64,000 nucleotides of DNA from a bacterium. GTDB taxonomy: Bacteria; Cyanobacteriota; Vampirovibrionia; Obscuribacterales; Obscuribacteraceae. The position numbers and the translations under genes are program-made. How positions within the stretch are numbered: the stretch's first letter is position 1; every line of letters starts with the position of its first letter. This document shows positions 36,338-45,871 of the stretch, in pieces. The notes beneath the pieces were generated by a model, which searched no databases, had not been told where the DNA came from, and saw only the letters and a program-made list of their open reading frames with translations. Location: assembly GCA_018062085.1 (NCBI GenBank), contig JAGOSY010000004.1, positions 124,001-188,000 on the forward strand, in the 5' to 3' direction.

Positions 36338-37165
36338 CTAAGGCAAAATTCTCAGACGACGCTCTTTGCGTTTGGGCTTGACGCCATTTTGTCCCTCTAC
36401 ACCCTCTTCGTCGCTTGCACCCTCTTGAGAGAGGCCTTCTGGCGGAACAATCTCCATAATTTCTCTCTTGCGCTCAGCCTCAAGAAAATCTTTGAATTGC
36501 TCAACAAATTGCTCAGGGCAAACAGTCACCTTGGTTACTTCACCCATAAAGAAGTTCAGCGCCATATCCTCAGACATCTCATGGCGGGCAATCACCGGCA
36601 AAACGCTGTCATTCATCCAGCGATAGCCCTCTTGAAGCGGCAAGATAAAGTGATTACCGGGCTTCAAAACCTCGACATTAGTAACGCCAGCTTGCAGCAA
36701 GTGATTAGTCAGGCCTTTAGACAGAGGAAGAATACTTACTGCCTTAGAAAAACAGATAAATACCTGATAGGTAGACCCTTCAGATACTTGAAACAGCTTC
36801 AGACCCGATAGCCCAGCAGCCGAAAGGGCAGCGCTCAGCTTCTCCCATACAGCTCTATCGGCGGTGCGGTCTTCAGCATTGAATTGCAAAACGAGGAATG
36901 ACTCGGATTTATCGACGCTAAGGGCTCTATATGCTTTCGACTCTTTAGATATAGATGTAAGTAGTTCTTCATCGCTCAGTTGATGGAACTGACTCAACTG
37001 CCGCCAGGTAGCACCGCCAACAGTGCGAGCATAGCTGCCAAATCTTGACGAAAACATTTTGAGAAAGAGTGTCTTTGAATCCAACGGAATTGCAGATACA
37101 ACGGCGGGTCCAACAGAAGATACAGCAGACGCTGCAACGGTAGACGGTGGCTGAGAAGTAGTAAT
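36338..37165 (-). CDS. Hypothetical protein, start uncertain
   Basis: The frame is closed at 36338 and codes a soluble mixed alpha/beta protein with an acidic, then Lys/Arg-rich C-terminus (EEGVEGQNGVKPKRKERRLRI). The first conventional start is TTG 37084 (248 residues), which has no Shine-Dalgarno. A rare ATT at 37165, in frame 27 codons earlier, has AGAGGG 7 bases upstream and would add a Ser/Thr/Val/Pro-rich leader (TTSQPPSTVAASAVSS). I give the longer version as the best ribosome-binding fit, but it is unproven. No domain recognised. Confidence 0.6.
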   Translation of the reverse strand: MTTSQPPSTVAASAVSSVGPAVVSAIPLDSKTLFLKMFSSRFGSYARTVGGATWRQLSQFHQLSDEELLTSISKESKAYRALSVDKSESFLVLQFNAEDRTADRAVWEKLSAALSAAGLSGLKLFQVSEGSTYQVFICFSKAVSILPLSKGLTNHLLQAGVTNVEVLKPGNHFILPLQEGYRWMNDSVLPVIARHEMSEDMALNFFMGEVTKVTVCPEQFVEQFKDFLEAERKREIMEIVPPEGLSQEGASDEEGVEGQNGVKPKRKERRLRILP

Positions 37166-37199
37166 GACTGAACCCTCTGCTAATGCTGGTAAATGACAA

Positions 37200-37872
37200 T
37201 TATTCTACTTTGTAAAATGCCATCAAATTTAGTGCCTTAAATTTGCAATCTATAATTACGATTCATTGATGGCTAATTTTAGGCTAATCGTAGTGCCGAT
37301 GGCCCAAATGTTCAAGCCCTACCTGCTAGTTTTAACCCAAAAGCACAAAAGCAAATCCAATTAATAGGCGAATTATATATACTAACGACAACTGTCGCAA
37401 TCAAAAAAGAGCATCAGGCACCAGCTGTGGAGCCACTAACTTCTGGAATTTTCACCTGGCAACCGAGACAAATGCTCGACCACTCCTAGCCGCTTTTGTC
37501 CCTGGTATCAGAAATAGGTGTATATACACCCATTTTACAAAAGCCAATTACCTAACTACCTAACTAACGCAGACACTTTTATAGAAGTAGAAAAAACAGC
37601 ACTAGCTACCTAAACCAGCACAAGACCTATCCAAAACCCTACTTGACAGCCCACCGACATCAAGAGTACATTAGGGTCGCTCGGCTTTTCGAGCCGCTTG
37701 TGAGCAATCTGTATTCAGAACATAGAATCCAGAATTCACCGGTGACAGGAATCTCTTACTAACTACAACAAAATATGCAGCGGCACTTCTTTCGTTGAGA
37801 GAAGCACTTCCATTCGCCACGTCTTTTTGACCTGGCGAATTACGCTTGCATTACTCATGGAGGGCTCAAATA
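37200..37872. promoter_or_regulatory. Long non-coding region upstream of the VIT/vWA-like gene
   Basis: This 670-base stretch contains no convincing open frame. It separates a minus-strand gene from a plus-strand gene. I see one good sigma-70-like promoter (37643-37672) and a small hairpin just after it; the remaining 5' leader of about 190 bases could hold regulation. Pieces of AT-rich sequence at 37360-37385 have no clear element. Confidence 0.5.
37643..37672 (+). promoter_or_regulatory. Sigma-70-like promoter
   Basis: A perfect -35 TTGACA (37643-37648) is followed after 18 bases by TACATT (37667-37672). A CGGCT/AGCCG hairpin lies at about 37683-37697, in the early transcript. The downstream gene starts about 195 bases later. 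Confidence 0.6.
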
Positions 37873-40863
37873 ATGACTGAGCATATTGAGGCGCCCGATT
37901 ACTCGGACGTCAGCGCTTCGGCGCGGACTAATAAACATGACAATTCTCGCCGCAGCACTCAAACCCTCGAAAGAGAAAGGCACGCACACTCAGACGATGA
38001 CCTAGCGGATAACTTAGAAGATGACCTAGATGACCGCGGAGATGACGATTCAGCCCAGTCAAGCCACGGTCTCTGGTTCGCCGGTGCAAGCTTCCTTGTC
38101 ATGATTTTCGGAATAATAATTCCAATTTTGCTACCAGCCTTGTTTGTCATCTTCAGCCACAAAAGACTAGTGCTGCTTTTGCTTGCCCATCCGCTTGAGA
38201 CTTTGGCGGCAGTTGCTCTATGCCTGTCGATACCACTTACAAATCTAAAAATGCACCAGGCAATTCGCAAAAACAACTTCGTATTCGGCCTTAAACCCGG
38301 TCTGGCAGCCGGGCTGGCAATGGGTACGGCCCTAACGATCACCGTCGCTTGTCTAGCGGCCACTGCGGTAGGCACTAGCAATGAAGCTCTGAGATTCGGC
38401 GAAGATTCGTTGATTCTAGCTAATATGTGGGTCATTGGTCTGCTCTATCTCAACTCTGCTCTAGCTTCTCTGCATCTGGTTCTGACTATTAGGAAGACAA
38501 AAGAACTAGATTCAGCAAGACGAAGGATACTTTCTTATCTCTGTTTTGGTGCATTGACCGCTGCCCTAATTCTGATTGGTAGCGAGGTTCAGACGATTGT
38601 TGCCCACTTCTATGAACGGCAAGCACTGAACTCGAATCAAAAGACTAGCTTGCCGGCACTTTCGTTTTTACGTCAAATAAAGAGTGAAAGACAATTGCGA
38701 TTACTCTGCGCTGACTCGCGATCTGCCGGATTCGCTGGCCTCTTCATTCCAATAAAGCAAAGCGAAGCTGAACGGCTCTACTTCATGCTTGAAGGCAAGC
38801 CCTTCGTCGTCGAAAACAAAACTGACACCGCGAAGGTAGTTCCGATTGAAGGGTTCACTTCAATTAACAACACCGATCAAATGACTGCTGAACAACTGAA
38901 GAACTTTGCCATCGGAGCAAAAATTCCAGGAGTCTCTCTCACTCGCTCCACTATCAATGGCAAACTCCACCCGGACAATCTCTCTGCCACATTGGTTTGG
39001 ACCATGGTCTTTAAAAACGAAGGCAAAGAGCTGCGAACAGCGAGAGCTGAAATATCACTGCCTGAGAGTGCAGCAATCACTGGTGCCAAAGTTTGGCAAG
39101 ATGGTGAAAGCATTGATGGCAGTTTCTCTGCAGAGGGAAGCTCCTCGCAAATCGCCTATAGGCAAGGGCTCGATGGCCTTCTAACAGAACTAGGCAAAGG
39201 AAAGTACCTGCTACAAAGCAAGTCACTAACCCCCGATAGCCAAGTCAAAATGCAGATGACAATGGTACTGCCTATGGAACTAGAACAGTTAGAGTATGCT
39301 CAAATCAAAGTGCCACAAATTATTGCCAGCAATTTCTCGCTTGAGGGTGAACATAACCTGGAGCTGCTATCAGATAACAAAATTGAAAACTCAGCCTCTG
39401 CCTTTACCACTGGGCAAAGAGCAGACGGGTTCACCTTCTTGTCTGGTTCACTGACATCGGAACAAATCGAAAATTCGCCACTGACCATACTCTGCAAAAG
39501 ACACCCAATAACAGCTCTTGCTTCTTGCAAAGACAAAGGTGTCTTCAAACAGCACTTCTACAAAGCTAAACCAACAACTGCCCAGGAGAAACCTGGCACT
39601 CCAAACTACGCTCTCTATTTAACTAGACAAATAGAGCAAACCATTGCTAGTGCCCCAGGGCGCGTGGTGGTGGTATTGGACGGCTCTGTCGAAACCTCAA
39701 AATATCTTGATCAGATAAAAGATGCTCTCAATCATATTCCTAGCGGCATTCCAGTTTCAGTAATGGTGGCAAGCACTGAAGATAAAACCTTCACTAAGCC
39801 AGAAGATCTTAAAACGGCCCTGGCCAAACTCAAGAGCGTTAATTTCACTGGAGGCCAGGAGAACCTCAAGGCACTGGTAAAGGCAGCAGAATTTGCCGGA
39901 CAAACAAAAGAAGGAGTAGTGCTATGGGTACACGGAAGACAACCGGCCTTCCACAAAGAGATCTATATCATTTCTCCTTTTGCCTTCAAACCGGCTCTGT
40001 ATGAGTTTGCCTATGATCAAGCTGAGGCAGTTGAAGATAGCTACTTTAGAAACCATAGTGAGTTGTCGACATTTGCTCAGGTAACAAGAAGCGGCAATCA
40101 AATTGGTGACTTGACTAGATTCTTCCGCCGCTGGCAAGCAGGCCGGAAAGAATACAATGTAGTTTCAAAAATGAGCTGCAGCCCAATGGCCAATGCCACT
40201 CCAGTAAAAAGTGAGGTGGAGAAAGAGGTCAATTCTCTACTCGCACGCAGTATCAATTCTGAGCTAGTTGCTCAAAATGCCACTGCTGAATCAGCCAGCT
40301 TTGCCGCAGCGGCTGGCATCGTTTCGTTGAACAGCTCTATATTTTTCTATCCTAATCCCCGAGTAGTAGTAGTCGGCAGTGGAACATATTTTGAAGATGC
40401 CTTTAAAGCAAATCAGAATGAAGTTACCAGCCCAGACGATATTTCTCACAGCTCACCGATTCTTCAAAGTGCAACTACTGGAACTATTGCACCCCAAGGT
40501 GCTGTGGCGACTGTAGTTTACGGCATGAATACAGCTGGAACCGTTAGGGTCAACAACTTGGCTAACCTCGAAGCTCTGCTTAATTTCGTCGCCAATTTCA
40601 CAGAAGTAATTCTGGTGATTGGAGGAGTTATGAGCTTGATCAAAGCAGTAATGTTCAAAGGAGCCATTTCAAAAGGAGAAACGAGAAAAGGTGAAGCGAG
40701 AACAGGAGAAATAGGCCGCACTGTAAAACTATTTCGACTATTTGAGCTGAACCGCAAGGAGCTAGTTGCCTGTGGAATAGGCTTCATCGTTGTCGGACTA
40801 GCAGTTCCGGGAGTCATAAACTACTTAGTTGCTTCGGCGCGCGACGCAGCGCTGTTCAACTAA
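37873..40863 (+). CDS. Large membrane protein with VIT-like and vWA-like domains
   Basis: The ATG at 37873 has GGAGGG 8 bases upstream and gives 996 residues. An acidic, Asp/Ser-rich N-terminus of about 65 residues precedes about five hydrophobic segments up to residue 250. The large soluble part carries a VIT-like beta domain (LVWTMVFKNEGKELRTARAEISLP near 375-400) and a vWA-like alpha/beta domain (VVVVLDGSVE near 595). The MIDAS motif DxSxS reads DGSVE, so metal binding is doubtful. Two further hydrophobic segments close the chain, separated by a charged Lys/Gly/Glu loop with the KGE repeat. It may be an envelope assembly or adhesion protein; function unknown. Confidence 0.8.
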   Translation: MTEHIEAPDYSDVSASARTNKHDNSRRSTQTLERERHAHSDDDLADNLEDDLDDRGDDDSAQSSHGLWFAGASFLVMIFGIIIPILLPALFVIFSHKRLVLLLLAHPLETLAAVALCLSIPLTNLKMHQAIRKNNFVFGLKPGLAAGLAMGTALTITVACLAATAVGTSNEALRFGEDSLILANMWVIGLLYLNSALASLHLVLTIRKTKELDSARRRILSYLCFGALTAALILIGSEVQTIVAHFYERQALNSNQKTSLPALSFLRQIKSERQLRLLCADSRSAGFAGLFIPIKQSEAERLYFMLEGKPFVVENKTDTAKVVPIEGFTSINNTDQMTAEQLKNFAIGAKIPGVSLTRSTINGKLHPDNLSATLVWTMVFKNEGKELRTARAEISLPESAAITGAKVWQDGESIDGSFSAEGSSSQIAYRQGLDGLLTELGKGKYLLQSKSLTPDSQVKMQMTMVLPMELEQLEYAQIKVPQIIASNFSLEGEHNLELLSDNKIENSASAFTTGQRADGFTFLSGSLTSEQIENSPLTILCKRHPITALASCKDKGVFKQHFYKAKPTTAQEKPGTPNYALYLTRQIEQTIASAPGRVVVVLDGSVETSKYLDQIKDALNHIPSGIPVSVMVASTEDKTFTKPEDLKTALAKLKSVNFTGGQENLKALVKAAEFAGQTKEGVVLWVHGRQPAFHKEIYIISPFAFKPALYEFAYDQAEAVEDSYFRNHSELSTFAQVTRSGNQIGDLTRFFRRWQAGRKEYNVVSKMSCSPMANATPVKSEVEKEVNSLLARSINSELVAQNATAESASFAAAAGIVSLNSSIFFYPNPRVVVVGSGTYFEDAFKANQNEVTSPDDISHSSPILQSATTGTIAPQGAVATVVYGMNTAGTVRVNNLANLEALLNFVANFTEVILVIGGVMSLIKAVMFKGAISKGETRKGEARTGEIGRTVKLFRLFELNRKELVACGIGFIVVGLAVPGVINYLVASARDAALFN

Positions 40864-40933
40864 GAATCGAATCAAAAGAAAGTGCTTGTGGCCAAAAGCT
40901 AAACACTAAATGCTAAAAGCACCTATCAAATAT

Positions 40934-40963
40934 AATGCCCTACCGGTAAACCGATAGGGCATT
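40934..40963. terminator. Bidirectional intrinsic terminator
   Basis: AATGCCCTACCGG (40934-40946) pairs with CCGATAGGGCATT (40951-40963) around a TAAA loop, with one mismatched position. AT-rich sequence flanks both sides. It lies between the convergent VIT/vWA-like gene and the RRM gene. Confidence 0.75.
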
Positions 40964-41038
40964 TATATTAGCTTTTAAGCTTGCATACTGGTTAGTACTT
41001 TAGAGGAAAACCACTAAAGACGACACACGGGCTGCAAT

Positions 41039-41326
41039 TTAATAACGGCCTCTGCCGCCACCGCCGCCGCCATCGCGGGACTTAGGCTGGGAAACGTTAA
41101 CTGCGATTTGTCTGCCATCAACTTCACGTCCGTTGAGAGCTTTAATTGCAGCTTCAGCTTGGGCTTGGGTCGCCATTTCTACGAAAGCGAAACCACGTTG
41201 TCTGCCAGTCTCACGATCGGTTGGGATCGCTACTGATACAACTTCGCCGTACTCAGCAAAAAGATCTTGAAGATCTTGCTGTGTAGTTTTGAATGAAAGG
41301 TTTCCTACAAACAATTTGTTATTCAC
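41039..41326 (-). CDS. RRM-type RNA-binding protein with glycine-rich tail
   Basis: This 95-residue protein is one RNA-recognition motif: RNP2 is LFVGNL (residues 5-10) and RNP1 is RGFAFVEM (about 44-51). It ends with a Gly/Arg tail. This matches the Rbp proteins of cyanobacteria, many of which are cold-induced and bind mRNA. The start is GTG 41326 with AGAGGAAA about 7 bases upstream. The 134-base leader before it carries a small ATGGTTT/AAACCAT hairpin (41402-41423) and could mediate thermal control, which is a guess. Confidence 0.93.
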   Translation of the reverse strand: MNNKLFVGNLSFKTTQQDLQDLFAEYGEVVSVAIPTDRETGRQRGFAFVEMATQAQAEAAIKALNGREVDGRQIAVNVSQPKSRDGGGGGGRGRY

Positions 41327-41460
41327 GTCAATTTTCCTCTTACGACCGCAAAATCTCAGTTTATCGAGACAATTGGTCCTTTTGTACTGTACTAGTTTGG
41401 CATGGTTTTACGTTTGAAACCATAGCCAAGTCCATTTAGCAAAGATGCCTTAAGCAGTCT

Positions 41461-42141
41461 TTACCTAATCTCGTCAGAACCATCCAACTTAGGTGCTTTT
41501 TGAGCGACCTGAGCCTTGCCCTTGACTTCACTCGAAAGATCTGTCGGGAGTTCATCAGAGACCACACCGTTGCCTTTCGGCCCCGTTGTAGGAACTTTAT
41601 CCGCTATTTGCGGTTTTTCTTCATTAGACCGAGCTAAGGCAAGCGCTTTTTCGCGCTCTTTTAACAACTTGACTACCTTGCTTAGTTTGCGCAGATTGGC
41701 ACGAGCTTCAAATTGCTCGGTGATATCTACGTCGTGTCTTTCAATCATTTTCCATTCGCGAATGGTACGGTCGAGCAACGCCTTGTCAATTTCAGTGTCT
41801 TTTGACTTGCGCAAAATACCAGTCATAGAGCGGGCAAGCAGTACGTGACCTGTGGGATCACCCGGGTCAAACTGTACGGCTTTAGAAAGTTTTCGATAGG
41901 CCTCTTTGAAATTACCTTCAACCAAAGCCTGCTCACCACCAAAACGCATATAAGAAGCTTCAGACATGCGACCACTAATGCCTTTGCCAAAGAAAGCAGC
42001 ATTGGCTGGCTCTCTTGAATAAGAAGTGGCATCGTCATCATTAATTTGTGGCGAAATGGTGTCAGCACTTGCCTGATGGCAAGCAGCAATAGCCCCAGCA
42101 ATAGAGGCCAGAGCTAAACCAAAGACAATGCCATTTTTCAT
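41461..42141 (-). CDS. Putative lipoprotein with TPR-like region
   Basis: Start ATG 42141 gives 226 residues; a start at 42162 would overlap the upstream gene. Residues 1-20 look like a lipoprotein signal with a lipobox-like IAAC. A TPR-like pair (ALVEGNFKEAYRKLSKAVQFDPGDPTGHVLLARSM) lies near residues 52-85, followed by a charged helical stretch and a polar C-terminus. It follows the coiled-coil gene, starting 4 bases after its stop, so the two are probably co-translated. Function unknown. Confidence 0.75.
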   Translation of the reverse strand: MKNGIVFGLALASIAGAIAACHQASADTISPQINDDDATSYSREPANAAFFGKGISGRMSEASYMRFGGEQALVEGNFKEAYRKLSKAVQFDPGDPTGHVLLARSMTGILRKSKDTEIDKALLDRTIREWKMIERHDVDITEQFEARANLRKLSKVVKLLKEREKALALARSNEEKPQIADKVPTTGPKGNGVVSDELPTDLSSEVKGKAQVAQKAPKLDGSDEIR

Positions 42142-42145
42142 ACGC

Positions 42146-42505
42146 TTACTTCTCTGTTGCATCAGCGTCAGTATTCTTCAATGTTATGTCGGCGATGTCA
42201 ACATGTTGTCCGCTTTGAATATCTGCGATTTCGGCTTCTAATTCAGCAATACGAGCGCCTATGCGGTCAATCTGAGTCAACTCTTCTTGAATTTTCTCTT
42301 GTAAGACCTTGCCATCGATGGTGGAATTTTCAAAGAACAATGTATAGGTACGTTGCCCGATAGTTTGCAGATGCTGCGTTTTTTCTGATGTCAGTGACAT
42401 CACGGTCATCTTCAACTTCGCTGCTTTGGCTGCGCGATTGGTCTGATCAGCGGCCTGCTTGGTCGCCTCTTTTACCTTGTTGAAAATGTTATCTAGACCA
42501 GCCAT
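42146..42505 (-). CDS. Small coiled-coil protein
   Basis: This 119-residue protein has an N-terminal amphipathic Lys/Ala-rich helix (NIFNKVKEATKQAADQTNRA) and a heptad-like coiled coil near residues 70-95 (EELTQIDRIGARIAELEAEIADI). No enzymatic motif. It sits 43 bases downstream of lysC and upstream of the lipoprotein gene on the same strand. It could be a membrane-surface-binding or scaffolding protein. Confidence 0.75.
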   Translation of the reverse strand: MAGLDNIFNKVKEATKQAADQTNRAAKAAKLKMTVMSLTSEKTQHLQTIGQRTYTLFFENSTIDGKVLQEKIQEELTQIDRIGARIAELEAEIADIQSGQHVDIADITLKNTDADATEK

Positions 42506-42548
42506 TTCTATCTCACGCTTTGACTAAACCGAAAACCTATCTTAAAAC

Positions 42549-43805
42549 CTAAACTGTGATGGAACCATCAGAGAGGTTGAAGCGCTGATGAATCAGCCTA
42601 ACTGCGTCTCGTCCGTGTTTGGCAGAAGTAATTACACTCATGCGCATGTCACCAGTAGCTACCATTTGCACAGGAATACTGGCGTTGTGGAGGACTTCAA
42701 AAACTCCAGCCACTACTTCTGGTCTATTGGTCAGGCGCCTACCCACCACTGAAACCTTAGCGATATCGGTCTCAACTTGCATGAGTGGATTACCCAGGCT
42801 CAAGGCGAGAGACTCTATTAGTTGTTGAACCCGAGGCAGTGCCGGTTTTTCTACCGTGAAAACTAACTCTTGAGATGGCTCATCTTCATGCTTTAGAACC
42901 ATTACCATGTCAGTTTGAATACCTAGCTCTTGCAAACGAGTGAAGAGTGCCGATATTCCCTCTAGTGGTTTGTTCTCGTTAGCATTGTCGAGACTCTTAA
43001 GGGTAACGCTGGCCGAATTCATATCGCAAGAAATGCCTGCAATGGCGTACTCAGGCGAGACCACGCGGTGAGTAATGAGGGTGCCGACATCTTCTGGTAC
43101 GAATGTGGAGCGCACTCTAATTGGTACTTGGTTATCCATGGCAAGTTCTACCGACCTAGCATTCATCACCTGTGCTCCCGTGGCAGCAAGTTCTAACATC
43201 TCTTCATAGCTGACCGATGGCAGTTTTCTGGCATCAGAGATAATTCGTGGGTCAGCGGTATAAACACCTCTTACATCAGTATAAATGTCGCAGCGATCGG
43301 CGCCCAAAGCAGCAGCAAGTGCAACAGCTGTGGTGTCCGAACCTCCGCGGCCAAGAGTGGTCAATTCTTCATTTTCGGTCACGCCTTGAAAGCCAGCGAC
43401 AACAGCTATTTCGCCGCGAGCGAGAGACGATTCAAGGCGCTCTGTGCGCATCTCTTGTATCTTGGCCACGCCATGGCGGCTCTCAGTAATAATTCCAGCT
43501 TGCGACCCAGTGAAAGACTTGGCTTCATGACCCATTGTTTGAATCGCCATGGTCATCAATGCAATTGAAACCTGCTCACCAGTCGCTAAGAGCATGTCCA
43601 TTTCACGGGGGTTACGCTCACCCGATGTGGGGATAATCTGCTCAGCCAGCGAAATTAGATGATCAGTCGTATGGCCCATAGCCGATACCACAGTAGTGAC
43701 TTCATGACCTTCGCTAGCGGCTTTCACCACTATCTCAGCAGCCTTGCGAATCTTATTTACGTCTGCGACTGAAGTGCCACCGAACTTTTGGACGATACGG
43801 GCCAT
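42549..43805 (-). CDS. lysC: Aspartate kinase
   Basis: This 418-residue enzyme phosphorylates aspartate, the first step to lysine, threonine and methionine. It opens with the family motif KFGGTSV and contains GRGGSDTTA. Two ACT domains fill about residues 255-415, which normally bind lysine and/or threonine for feedback inhibition. The length corresponds to monofunctional class III-type kinases (about 400-450 residues), with no homoserine dehydrogenase fused. Confidence 0.96.
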   Translation of the reverse strand: MARIVQKFGGTSVADVNKIRKAAEIVVKAASEGHEVTTVVSAMGHTTDHLISLAEQIIPTSGERNPREMDMLLATGEQVSIALMTMAIQTMGHEAKSFTGSQAGIITESRHGVAKIQEMRTERLESSLARGEIAVVAGFQGVTENEELTTLGRGGSDTTAVALAAALGADRCDIYTDVRGVYTADPRIISDARKLPSVSYEEMLELAATGAQVMNARSVELAMDNQVPIRVRSTFVPEDVGTLITHRVVSPEYAIAGISCDMNSASVTLKSLDNANENKPLEGISALFTRLQELGIQTDMVMVLKHEDEPSQELVFTVEKPALPRVQQLIESLALSLGNPLMQVETDIAKVSVVGRRLTNRPEVVAGVFEVLHNASIPVQMVATGDMRMSVITSAKHGRDAVRLIHQRFNLSDGSITV

Positions 43806-43943
43806 GAATCTCGATTACTTACTTAAGGAAAAATAGATAGAAAGTACCACCTGACAATGATAGCGGATGCACCAAAGCAAAAGAGAAAGGCGTTACCAAA
43901 AAAATCTAATCAATTTTTCACTTTGGCGACAAAATCTCTTGCA

Positions 43944-45686
43944 CTAGATCTCTTGCATAGGTATGCGGATATCTGTCCCAGCGGCAAAATCAAGAGCCTC
44001 ATCATAACCAGCATCGACGTGGCGAATCACGCCCATACCAGGATCAGTTGTCAGCACCCGTGTCAACCGCTCTGCTGCTTCAGGTGTACCGTCAGCAACT
44101 ATGACCTGACCAGAGTGTAGAGAATAACCCATGCCAACTCCGCCGCCATGGTGCAGAGACACCCAACTGGCTCCGCCGACAGCATTGATCATGGCATTTA
44201 AATAGACCCAATCGGCCACAGCATCTGAGCCGTCTTTCATCGCTTCAGTCTCACGGTTAGGTGAAGCCACAGAGCCAGAATCAAGGTGATCGCGGCCAAT
44301 TACAATTGGTGCTTTGACTTTGCCTGAAGCCACTAAATCATTCATGATTAGGCCCATTTTCAAGCGATCGCCATAACCGAGCCAGCAGATGCGGGCAGGG
44401 AGACCTTGGAATTTCACGCGTTCAGCAGCCAGTTTTATCCAGCGACAGAGTTCGACATTATCAGCAAAATTGGCGAGGATGGCTTGGTCTATCACTGCAA
44501 TGTCTTGGGGATCGCCAGAGAGGGCAGCCCAGCGGAATGGCCCTTTACCTTCACAAAACAGCGGGCGAATAAATGCCGGCACAAAGCCAGGAAAATTAAA
44601 AGCATCTTTGACGCCGTGATTGAAAGCTTCTTGGCGAATGTTATTGCCATAATCAAAAGTGATAGCACCACGTTTTTGAAATTCGAGCATGGCTTTAACG
44701 TGAGTGACAATGGCACTGTCAGCTAATTGCAGATAAGCGGCAGAATCGCTGGTACGCAAACTAGTGGCGTCATCAATTGACATTGGCGTGCCGTCTTTTG
44801 CTAGTGGAATATAGCCGTTTAGTGGATCATGAGCTGAAGTCTGATCAGTGACAACATCAGGAAGAAAGCCCATTTCAAGCATACGAGGCAGAAGTTCGGC
44901 AGCATTGCCACAAAAACCGAAGGAGACGGCCTCACCTTTTTCTTTAGAAATTTTGACCAAGGTCAAAGCTTGTTCTAAGGTCTCAGCCTGCAGGTCAAGG
45001 TAGCCTGTTTCCAATCGTCTTGAAATTCTTGTTTGATCAGCTTCAATACAAAGGGCGACACCTCCGTTCATGGTCACAGCTAGTGGCTGAGCGCCACCCA
45101 TGCCACCAAGACCCGAGGTGAGAACAATGCGACCTTTAAGACTGCCACCATAATGCTTGCGAGCAAGGGAGGCAAAGGTTTCATAAGTACCTTGCAAAAT
45201 GCCTTGTGTGCCTATGTAAATCCAAGAACCAGCAGTCATTTGGCCAAACATCATCAGGCCCTTTCTGTCTAATTCGCGGAAATGTTCCCAGGTAGCCCAG
45301 TGTCCTACAAGATTGGAATTAGCAATGAGAACACGAGGGGCGTTGAGATGACTTTTGAAAATGCCCACAGGCTTACCAGACTGAATGAGCAAAGTTTCAT
45401 CATTCTCGAGACCAACCAAAGCCTTCACTATCGCTTTGAAACAAGGCCAGTTACGAGCAGCTTTGCCTGACCCACCATAAACCACTAAATCGTTTGGACG
45501 CTCGGCCACGTCAGGGTCAAGGTTATTGAGCAACATGCGCAGAGCGGCTTCTTGCACCCAGCCTTTGGTGACAAGCTTGTCGCCATGGGGAGCACGCACG
45601 GTAATTGCCTGTTCTGAAGCAAGAATTGCTTTGACTAATTCGGCTCCGGAAGAAACACTTTTAGAAGTACCCGCGGTGGTGGTCAT
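43944..45686 (-). CDS. hutU: Urocanate hydratase
   Basis: This 580-residue NAD-dependent enzyme converts urocanate to imidazolonepropionate in histidine breakdown. Conserved stretches include [39 protein letters not shown] and [16 protein letters not shown]. The length is typical. The other hut genes are not in the window. It is divergent from the mutase gene across 185 bases with no clear promoter pair. Confidence 0.96.
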   Translation of the reverse strand: MTTTAGTSKSVSSGAELVKAILASEQAITVRAPHGDKLVTKGWVQEAALRMLLNNLDPDVAERPNDLVVYGGSGKAARNWPCFKAIVKALVGLENDETLLIQSGKPVGIFKSHLNAPRVLIANSNLVGHWATWEHFRELDRKGLMMFGQMTAGSWIYIGTQGILQGTYETFASLARKHYGGSLKGRIVLTSGLGGMGGAQPLAVTMNGGVALCIEADQTRISRRLETGYLDLQAETLEQALTLVKISKEKGEAVSFGFCGNAAELLPRMLEMGFLPDVVTDQTSAHDPLNGYIPLAKDGTPMSIDDATSLRTSDSAAYLQLADSAIVTHVKAMLEFQKRGAITFDYGNNIRQEAFNHGVKDAFNFPGFVPAFIRPLFCEGKGPFRWAALSGDPQDIAVIDQAILANFADNVELCRWIKLAAERVKFQGLPARICWLGYGDRLKMGLIMNDLVASGKVKAPIVIGRDHLDSGSVASPNRETEAMKDGSDAVADWVYLNAMINAVGGASWVSLHHGGGVGMGYSLHSGQVIVADGTPEAAERLTRVLTTDPGMGVIRHVDAGYDEALDFAAGTDIRIPMQEI

Positions 45687-45871
45687 TTGAATTTTCCCCT
45701 TTGCTCAACTATGAATTATGAGAGAATTTATGAAAGAATTACTGCAAATGCGGCTAAAGAGCGGCTAAGCGGCAATAATAGCTTAATTGCTTGGCACGAG
45801 CGCCAGTACTAATTAAAAGATCAAGTTCAAACGATCCTATTCAAATTGACATAAACAAAAGGGGCTAATTC

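Noticed and set aside
36389..36811. 140-codon plus-strand frame opposite the hypothetical gene
   Set aside because: No Shine-Dalgarno and no domain; the minus-strand frame has the more natural protein composition.
37364..37380. AT-rich stretch resembling a -10 element
   Set aside because: No -35 partner at the right distance.
37959..38435. 158-codon minus-strand frame in the VIT/vWA-like gene
   Set aside because: Antisense shadow with low-complexity Ser/Arg sequence; the plus-strand protein has a good Shine-Dalgarno and clear membrane helices.
43857..44120. 87-codon plus-strand frame in the gap after hutU
   Set aside because: It runs into the antisense of hutU and has no ribosome-binding site.
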